10,849 nucleotides of DNA, from positions 1 through 10,849 of the forward strand of contig JBBRVU010000147.1 in the NCBI GenBank assembly GCA_038246575.1, in the 5' to 3' direction. Made by a program: the position numbers and the translations under genes. The notes beneath the pieces were generated by a model, which saw only the letters and a list, made by a program, of their open reading frames with translations, did no database searches and was not told the DNA's origin. Positions 7,203 through 10,849 of this stretch are shown one piece after another. Each line of letters begins with the position of its first letter. Position 1 is the first letter of the stretch. Origin of the DNA: JACCUZ01 sp038246575 (lineage in GTDB: Bacteria; Actinomycetota; Actinomycetes; JACCUZ01).

Positions 7203-8123
7203 GTGCTCCAAGCCTGGCTCCCGGCCCACTTCGGGCCGCACGAGGGACTGCCGCCGTTCACCGCCGGGAGGCTGCTCACCGAGTGGGAGCCGGCCGCCTT
7301 CCCGCTGGCCGGAGCGGTGCTCGTCGGGGGGCTCTACCTCTACGGCGTGCACCGACTGCGAGCCCGCGGCGACGCCTGGTCGCGCTGGCGGTCGCTGCTG
7401 TTCGTCGGCTTGGGCCTCGGACTCTTCCTGTTGATGACCACGTCGGCATTCGCGGTCTACGACACCACGCTGTTGTGGGTCCACATGGTCCAGCACATGG
7501 TGCTGGCAATGCTGGTGCCGGTGTTCCTGGCTCTCGGGGCTCCAGTCACCCTGGCCCTGCGGGTGCTGCCGCGCCGGGGTCGCTCGATCCTGCTGGCCCT
7601 GGTGCACAGCTGGATTGCCAGGGTGCTGACCTTCCCGGTTGTCGCGGGCATGCTGTTCGTGGCCACGCCGTTCGCCCTGTACCTCACCGGGTGGTACGAG
7701 GCCACGCTGCGCCATGAGTGGCTGCACGAGCTCAACCACCTGCACTTCGTGCTTGTCGGCAGCCTGTGGTTCTGGCCGCTGCTGAGTCCCGACCCGCTGC
7801 CCTCCCGGCTGCCGCACCCGCTCCGGCTGATCGCCGTGTTCGTCACGATGCCGTTCCACGCCTTTCTCGGCGTGGCGATCATGGGGTCGTCGACGCTGAT
7901 CGCCGGGGACTTCTACCGTTCCTTGGGCCGCACCTGGGGGCCGACGCTCGCCAAGGACCAGGAGATCGCCGGCGGCATCCTCTGGGCCACCGGCGACCTC
8001 GTCGCCCTGGTGGTGCTCGGTGCGTTGTTCGTGCAGTGGGCGCAGGCCTCCGGGCGCGAAGCAGAACGTGAGGACCGCCGCTTGGACCGGCTGGAGGCCC
8101 TCGAGGCGGCCCGGCGCGGGTGA
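7203..8123 (+). CDS. ctaG: CtaG-family cytochrome c oxidase assembly membrane protein
   Basis: The 306-residue polytopic membrane protein resembles the caa3_CtaG family (PF09678), implicated in cytochrome oxidase maturation, probably copper (CuB) handling. About seven hydrophobic segments lie at 33-50, 65-84, 92-120, 143-162, 180-195, 207-227 and 257-279. Histidine-rich motifs are HMVQH (94-98), HEWLHELNHLH (171-181) and PFH (217-219), followed by DQEIAGGILWATGD (252-265), typical of the family. The tail (284-306) is highly charged. It is divergent from ctaE by 84 bases, which fits a role in building the oxidase. GTG 7203 is chosen for family length and the -10 box 6 bases upstream. It is unrelated to the mitochondrial Cox11 type that shares the ctaG name. 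The exact copper function is inference. Confidence 0.9.
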   Translation: MLQAWLPAHFGPHEGLPPFTAGRLLTEWEPAAFPLAGAVLVGGLYLYGVHRLRARGDAWSRWRSLLFVGLGLGLFLLMTTSAFAVYDTTLLWVHMVQHMVLAMLVPVFLALGAPVTLALRVLPRRGRSILLALVHSWIARVLTFPVVAGMLFVATPFALYLTGWYEATLRHEWLHELNHLHFVLVGSLWFWPLLSPDPLPSRLPHPLRLIAVFVTMPFHAFLGVAIMGSSTLIAGDFYRSLGRTWGPTLAKDQEIAGGILWATGDLVALVVLGALFVQWAQASGREAEREDRRLDRLEALEAARRG

Positions 8124-8154
8124 CCGGCGGCCACTTGGCTGACAGGCCGGCCGA

Positions 8155-8160
8155 TAGCAT
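8155..8160 (+). promoter_or_regulatory. Candidate -10 box of the receiver-like gene
   Basis: TAGCAT fits TANNNT and lies 7 bases before GTG 8168, placing the transcript start at or beside the codon. A TTGGCT at 8135-8140 is the best -35-like hexamer, but its 14-base spacing is short. Read-through from ctaG is also likely. Confidence 0.35.
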
Positions 8161-8167
8161 GCGGGGC

Positions 8168-8593
8168 GTGACCGAACAGCCCACCGAGCCGAAGATGACC
8201 GTCCTGCTCTACAGCGACGACGTGGACACCCGCGAGCGGGTGCGGCTGGCCGTCGGCCGGCGGCCGGCCGCGGACGTGCCCGGAGTTGACTGGTTGGAGT
8301 GCGCCACGGCGCCGGCAGTGATCGCTGCCCTCGACGCGGGCGAGGTCGATGTCGCGATCCTGGACGGGGAGGCGACGCCCACCGGCGGCATGGGCATCGC
8401 CCGGCAGGCCAAGGACGAGATCTTCAACTGCCCGCCGATCCTGATCCTCACCGGCCGGGTGGCTGACAACTGGCTGGCTGCCTGGTCGCGGGCCGAGGCT
8501 GCCGTGCCGCACCCACTCGACCCGGTCGCCCTGGCGAGCGCCGTGGCTGACCTGATGCGCCGGCGTCGGGCCGAACTGCCTGTCACCGGATAG
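8168..8593 (+). CDS. Stand-alone receiver-like (CheY-fold) protein, atypical response regulator
   Basis: The predicted 141-residue cytosolic protein resembles a response-regulator receiver domain without an output domain. The acidic pair is D17/D18 (LLYSDD), the probable phosphoryl acceptor D66 (VAILDGE), and the conserved Thr T95 (ILTGR). The Lys expected in a KPF/KPL-type motif is replaced by H115 (PHPLDP), so phosphorylation-dependent switching may be altered or absent. Residues 70-76 form a Gly-rich loop in place of the usual short one. No DNA-binding region follows. Start is uncertain. GTG 8168 has a -10 box upstream. ATG 8159 is also in frame. GTG 8120 overlaps the ctaG stop as GTGA and would give 157 residues. 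It sits between ctaG and trpD, with trpD starting 7 bases later. Target and partner kinase are unknown. Confidence 0.75.
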   Translation: MTEQPTEPKMTVLLYSDDVDTRERVRLAVGRRPAADVPGVDWLECATAPAVIAALDAGEVDVAILDGEATPTGGMGIARQAKDEIFNCPPILILTGRVADNWLAAWSRAEAAVPHPLDPVALASAVADLMRRRRAELPVTG

Positions 8594-8600
8594 CGGGCCA

Positions 8601-9671
8601 GTGACCGCCGCCGCGACGGGAGCCCCTTCCGCCTCGCCGTCGACCTGGCCAGGGCTGCTGACACGGCTGCTGGCCGCCGAGGACCTGTCCGCGGACGAGA
8701 CAGCCTGGGCGATGCAGCAGGTCATGCTCGGCGAGGCGACCCCCGCCCAGCTGGCCGGCTTCGTGGTCGCCCTGCGGGCCAAGGGCGAGTCGCCCGACGA
8801 GATCACCGGCCTCGTCCGGGCCATGCTGGCGCACGCCGAGCTGATCTCGGTGCCCGAACCCGCTGTCGACACCTGCGGCACGGGTGGCGACCGCGCCCAC
8901 ACGGTCAACATCTCGACGATGTCCGCGATGGTCGTCGCCGGGGCAGGCGCTCGCGTGGTGAAGCACGGCAACCGGGCGGCGTCCTCCGCCTGCGGATCGG
9001 CCGACCTGCTCGAGGCCCTCGGCGTCGTCGTCGATCTGGCACCGGACCGGGTCGTCGCATGCATTGAGCAGGCAGGCATCGGGTTCTGCTTCGCGCCGAG
9101 ATTCCACCCTGCGCTGCGCCACGCCGCGGCGGCCCGCCGTGAGCTCGGCGTCGCGACCGTCTTCAACATCCTGGGACCGCTGGCCAACCCGGCGCAGCCC
9201 GGGGCGCAGTCGGTGGGAGTCGCTGACGCTCGGCTGGCCGGGGTGATGGCCCAGGTGCTGGCCGACCGCGGCGCGTCGGCGCTCGTCTTCCGCGGCGAGG
9301 ACGGGCTCGACGAGCTCACGCCCTGCGCCCCGTCGCAGGTGTGGGTGGTTCGTGAGGGCACGGTCACGCCCCAGACCGTGACGCCCGAGGATGTCGGCAT
9401 CCAGCGGGCCTCGCTCGAGTCGCTTCGCGGGGCGGACGCGCCGCACAACGCCGACGTGGCGCGCAGGTTTCTCGGCGGCGAGACCGGGCCGGTCCGCGAC
9501 GCCGTGCTGCTCAACGCCGCGGCCGCCCTGGTGGCACTCGACCTCAGTGACGCATCGCTGGCCGATCAGCTCCGCGAGGGCATGTCACGAGCCGCTGAGT
9601 CGGTCGACAGCGGCGCAGCCCAGGCAGCGTTGGCTCGCTGGGTCGAGGTCAGCCAGTCGCTCGCTCCCTGA
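8601..9671 (+). CDS. trpD: Anthranilate phosphoribosyltransferase
   Basis: This cytosolic enzyme joins anthranilate to PRPP, giving N-(5-phosphoribosyl)anthranilate, the second step of tryptophan synthesis from chorismate. At 356 residues it has normal length. A helical N-terminal domain (about 17-80) is followed by the PRPP-binding DTCGTGGD (90-97), TVNISTMSA (101-109), KHGNRAASS (121-129), the anthranilate-site region around R181, NILGPLANP (189-197) and the Mg-binding DE pair in DGLDELT (D237/E238). All key motifs are intact. GTG 8601 lies 7 bases after the receiver-like gene and no strong Shine-Dalgarno is visible, so coupling is probable. No other trp gene is present in the window. It converges on the RAM-domain gene with a 9-10 base gap. 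A trpD next to ctaE/qcr also occurs in mycobacteria, with different intervening genes. Confidence 0.97.
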   Translation: MTAAATGAPSASPSTWPGLLTRLLAAEDLSADETAWAMQQVMLGEATPAQLAGFVVALRAKGESPDEITGLVRAMLAHAELISVPEPAVDTCGTGGDRAHTVNISTMSAMVVAGAGARVVKHGNRAASSACGSADLLEALGVVVDLAPDRVVACIEQAGIGFCFAPRFHPALRHAAAARRELGVATVFNILGPLANPAQPGAQSVGVADARLAGVMAQVLADRGASALVFRGEDGLDELTPCAPSQVWVVREGTVTPQTVTPEDVGIQRASLESLRGADAPHNADVARRFLGGETGPVRDAVLLNAAAALVALDLSDASLADQLREGMSRAAESVDSGAAQAALARWVEVSQSLAP

Positions 9672-9685
9672 CGGCCAGAGGTCAG
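9668..9685. repeat. Small inverted repeat spanning both converging stop codons
   Basis: CTGAC (9668-9672) and GTCAG (9681-9685) are complementary around an 8-base loop, and each arm contains one gene's stop codon (trpD TGA; RAM gene TGA on the other strand). The stem is only 5 bases and has no T-run, so it is at best a weak bidirectional terminator. Confidence 0.25.
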
Positions 9686-9969
9686 TCGGGCTCCTCGACC
9701 CCGAGGGAGAACGCGGCGTCGAGATCGTGCTGGGAGTACGTGCGGAACGCGATGTGCGTCTCCGTGCCGCGGACCCCGTCCACCTTGCTCAGCCGGTCGG
9801 CGATGACGTCTGCGAGCGCGTCGTGCTCGCGTACGCGGACCATGGCCACCAGGTCGGCGCCGCCGGTCACGCTGTAGACCTCACTGACGCCGCTGAGCTC
9901 CGCGATGGCCTCGGCGACCTCGGGGATCCGGTCGCTCTCGACGTGCACGAGCACGATGGCGGTGATCAC
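9682..9969 (-). CDS. Stand-alone Lrp/AsnC-type ligand-binding (RAM) domain protein
   Basis: The 95-residue protein consists only of the alpha/beta RAM domain that follows the helix-turn-helix in Lrp/AsnC regulators. The beta strand ITAIVLVHV (2-10), the helix around RIPEVAEAIAEL (14-25), the turn GVSEVYSVTGGADLVAMV (27-44), and the final THIAFRTYSQ (71-80) match the family's order. There is no DNA-binding domain. Known stand-alone RAM proteins form oligomers and bind amino acids or partner proteins. Start GTG 9969 has a very good GGAGG 8 bases upstream. The frame runs further upstream over the nuclease gene, but this is spurious. A candidate -10 box lies at 10009-10014. It faces trpD tail to tail; any link to tryptophan sensing is speculation. 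Confidence 0.9.
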   Translation of the reverse strand: MITAIVLVHVESDRIPEVAEAIAELSGVSEVYSVTGGADLVAMVRVREHDALADVIADRLSKVDGVRGTETHIAFRTYSQHDLDAAFSLGVEEPD

Positions 9970-9977
9970 GAACGCAT

Positions 9978-9982
9978 CCTCC
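9978..9982 (-). promoter_or_regulatory. Shine-Dalgarno of the RAM-domain gene
   Basis: On the minus strand GGAGG is separated by 8 bases from GTG 9969. It is the strongest ribosome binding site in the window and fixes the start of this small gene. Confidence 0.75.
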
Positions 9983-10008
9983 AGGGCCGGGGGACCAGAT
10001 GAGGGTCG

Positions 10009-10014
10009 AGCATA
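10009..10014 (-). promoter_or_regulatory. Candidate -10 box upstream of the RAM-domain gene
   Basis: TATGCT on the minus strand fits TANNNT and differs from TATAAT at two positions. It would start a transcript near 10002, giving a leader of about 33 bases that contains the GGAGG. No clear -35 is seen, so the gene may also be read from the nuclease gene. Confidence 0.4.
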
Positions 10015-10030
10015 GGGCGTGCCGACCGGG

Positions 10031-10046
10031 CGCTGGTGACCCAGCG
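10031..10046 (-). terminator. Hairpin just after the nuclease gene, possible terminator
   Basis: CGCTGG and CCAGCG form a perfect 6-base GC-rich stem around a 4-base loop, about 18 bases past the nuclease stop codon. No U-run follows it on the minus strand, so it would be a non-canonical terminator or only a pausing or RNA-stability element. It lies just upstream of the candidate RAM-gene promoter. Confidence 0.35.
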
Positions 10047-10064
10047 GCTCGCTCGCGGTCGCGA

Positions 10065-10849
10065 TCAGCCCGCGATGCGGGTGACTCCGGCTGCTGGCTG
10101 GTGCACCGGCCGCACGTCGCGACGATCGCCAAGGCCACCGTCGATGGCGCTGCGCGCGGACTCGGCCGCCTCTGCCCACAGCCTCGCCCCGCCCGCCCCG
10201 AAGGTCGGGCACGCCCAGGTGCCCTCGAGCCGGATCAGCCGCAGGCCCGGGCGCTCCAGCCACCGCAGGACGCACTCGGACTCCTCGGCGGTTGCCGCGG
10301 GAGCAGGCCCCGGCCCGGGTTGCACGATCTCGGCGGTGGCAACGAGGTCCGCGGCAACGATCCGCGGATCGGCGTGCGGTCCGGCGACCGCGGTCCCGGC
10401 CAGCCGGCCGTGCCGGACGACAACGACCTCCCAGCCGCCGTCGTCGGTCGGTCGCGCGGCGACCATCTCGGAGCAGCCGGTCAGCGCTGACAGTCGCTGG
10501 AACCGTGCGGCGGCGCGCACCAGGGCCGCCAGGCGGTCGCGGTGGGCCGCTGCCTCCTCGAACCGCTCGACGTCGGCCAGCCGGTGCACCCGCCGGGAGA
10601 GGGCGGCCACGACTGCTCGGACGTCGCCGGTCATCGCGCTGCGCACCGCGCTCACGTGCTCGGCGTAGGCCTCGACGTCCTCGCGGCCCTCGCAGAGCGC
10701 GCCGCAGCGACCCATCTCGGCCAACGCGCAGGCTGGGGTGATCCGGCGCGGAGACAGCCGCGGGGTGCACTGGCGCAACCGGAAGGCCTCGTGCAGCGCC
10801 GTCGTCGCCAGCTCTACCTGTCGCGCCGAGCCGAAGGGACCGAGATAGG
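10065..10849 (-). CDS. UvrC-like nuclease, C-terminal part (probable DEDD exonuclease/GIY-YIG fusion), truncated by window edge
   Basis: This is the 3' end of a larger gene, with about 261 codons visible and the start beyond the window. The first visible residues, YLGPFGSARQVELATTALHE, match the region following the GIY-YIG domain in UvrC. LRQCTPRLSPRR and CALAEMGRCGALCEG follow, resembling UvrC's CxxxxxGRCxAPC segment. A UVR-like helix pair (RLADVERFEEAAAHRDRL) comes next. The remainder lacks UvrC's RNase H-like endonuclease domain and helix-hairpin-helix region, and the protein ends about 240 residues after the Cys motif. This matches the mycobacterial Rv2191-type family, where an N-terminal DEDD 3'-5' exonuclease is fused to a UvrC-like part; Rv2191 lies next to trpD, so the position agrees. 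The N-terminal exonuclease cannot be seen here. The likely role is DNA repair or processing. Confidence 0.85.
   Translation of the reverse strand, partial: YLGPFGSARQVELATTALHEAFRLRQCTPRLSPRRITPACALAEMGRCGALCEGREDVEAYAEHVSAVRSAMTGDVRAVVAALSRRVHRLADVERFEEAAAHRDRLAALVRAAARFQRLSALTGCSEMVAARPTDDGGWEVVVVRHGRLAGTAVAGPHADPRIVAADLVATAEIVQPGPGPAPAATAEESECVLRWLERPGLRLIRLEGTWACPTFGAGGARLWAEAAESARSAIDGGLGDRRDVRPVHQPAAGVTRIAG

Noticed and set aside
7119..7859. Upstream extension of the ctaE frame across the divergent region and ctaG
   Set aside because: It is antisense to ctaG, hydrophilic and without homology; GTG 7118 matches the family's N-terminus.
7913..9514. 533-codon open frame on the - strand opposite ctaG, the receiver-like gene and trpD
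   Set aside because: It crosses three real genes and an intergenic gap, is Ser/Ala/Arg-rich and shows no domain.
9970..10770. Upstream extension of the RAM-domain frame, which might have supplied a helix-turn-helix
   Set aside because: The translation is Arg/Gly/Pro-rich with no HTH pattern and overlaps the nuclease gene in another frame; GGAGG fixes the start at 9969.
1..10849. Horizontal transfer, mobile element, CRISPR array or defence system
   Set aside because: No transposase, integrase, direct-repeat array, attachment site or tRNA was seen; base composition and codon use look uniform and all genes fit a core chromosomal region.

Overview
The window is GC-rich, tightly packed chromosomal DNA of an actinobacterium. 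The evidence is very high GC with frequent GTG/TTG starts, and a ctaE-qcrC-qcrA-qcrB run encoding an actinobacterial-type bc1 complex (di-heme QcrC, three-helix Rieske QcrA, long QcrB). A UvrC-like nuclease lies beyond trpD, an order reminiscent of mycobacteria. A Nocardioides-like or related lineage is my guess, not something the sequence proves. No gene-free stretch exceeds 100 bases. I see no RNA gene, insertion sequence, CRISPR array or phage.

Layout. (1) 31-1398 (+): class I DNA photolyase. (2) 1422-7118 (-): one operon read as ctaE, qcrC, qcrA, qcrB, then a YbjT-like NAD(P)-binding/DUF2867 protein. Three of its four junctions are 4-base stop/start overlaps; the fourth is a 6-base gap with a Shine-Dalgarno. 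(3) 7119-7202: an 84-base divergent promoter region. (4) 7203-9671 (+): a CtaG-family oxidase assembly membrane protein, an atypical stand-alone receiver-like protein, and trpD. (5) 9682-10849 (-): a stand-alone Lrp/AsnC-type ligand-binding (RAM) domain, and upstream of it the 3' part of a UvrC-like nuclease gene cut by the window edge.

How the genes fit. CtaE plus QcrCAB are parts of the menaquinol:O2 branch: QcrB oxidises menaquinol, QcrA passes electrons to QcrC, and QcrC feeds the aa3 oxidase, of which only subunit III is here. The divergent CtaG-like protein probably serves oxidase (CuB) maturation, so the 84-base region may co-ordinate oxidase synthesis and assembly. The coupled SDR/DUF2867 gene at the operon end and the receiver-like protein between ctaG and trpD have no assigned role and are the least explained parts.

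The most interesting non-coding observation is that three genes (ctaE, ctaG and the receiver-like gene) each have a -10-like hexamer 6-7 bases before a GTG start, as expected for leaderless mRNAs. I found no convincing wholly new system; the unusual points are listed as findings.
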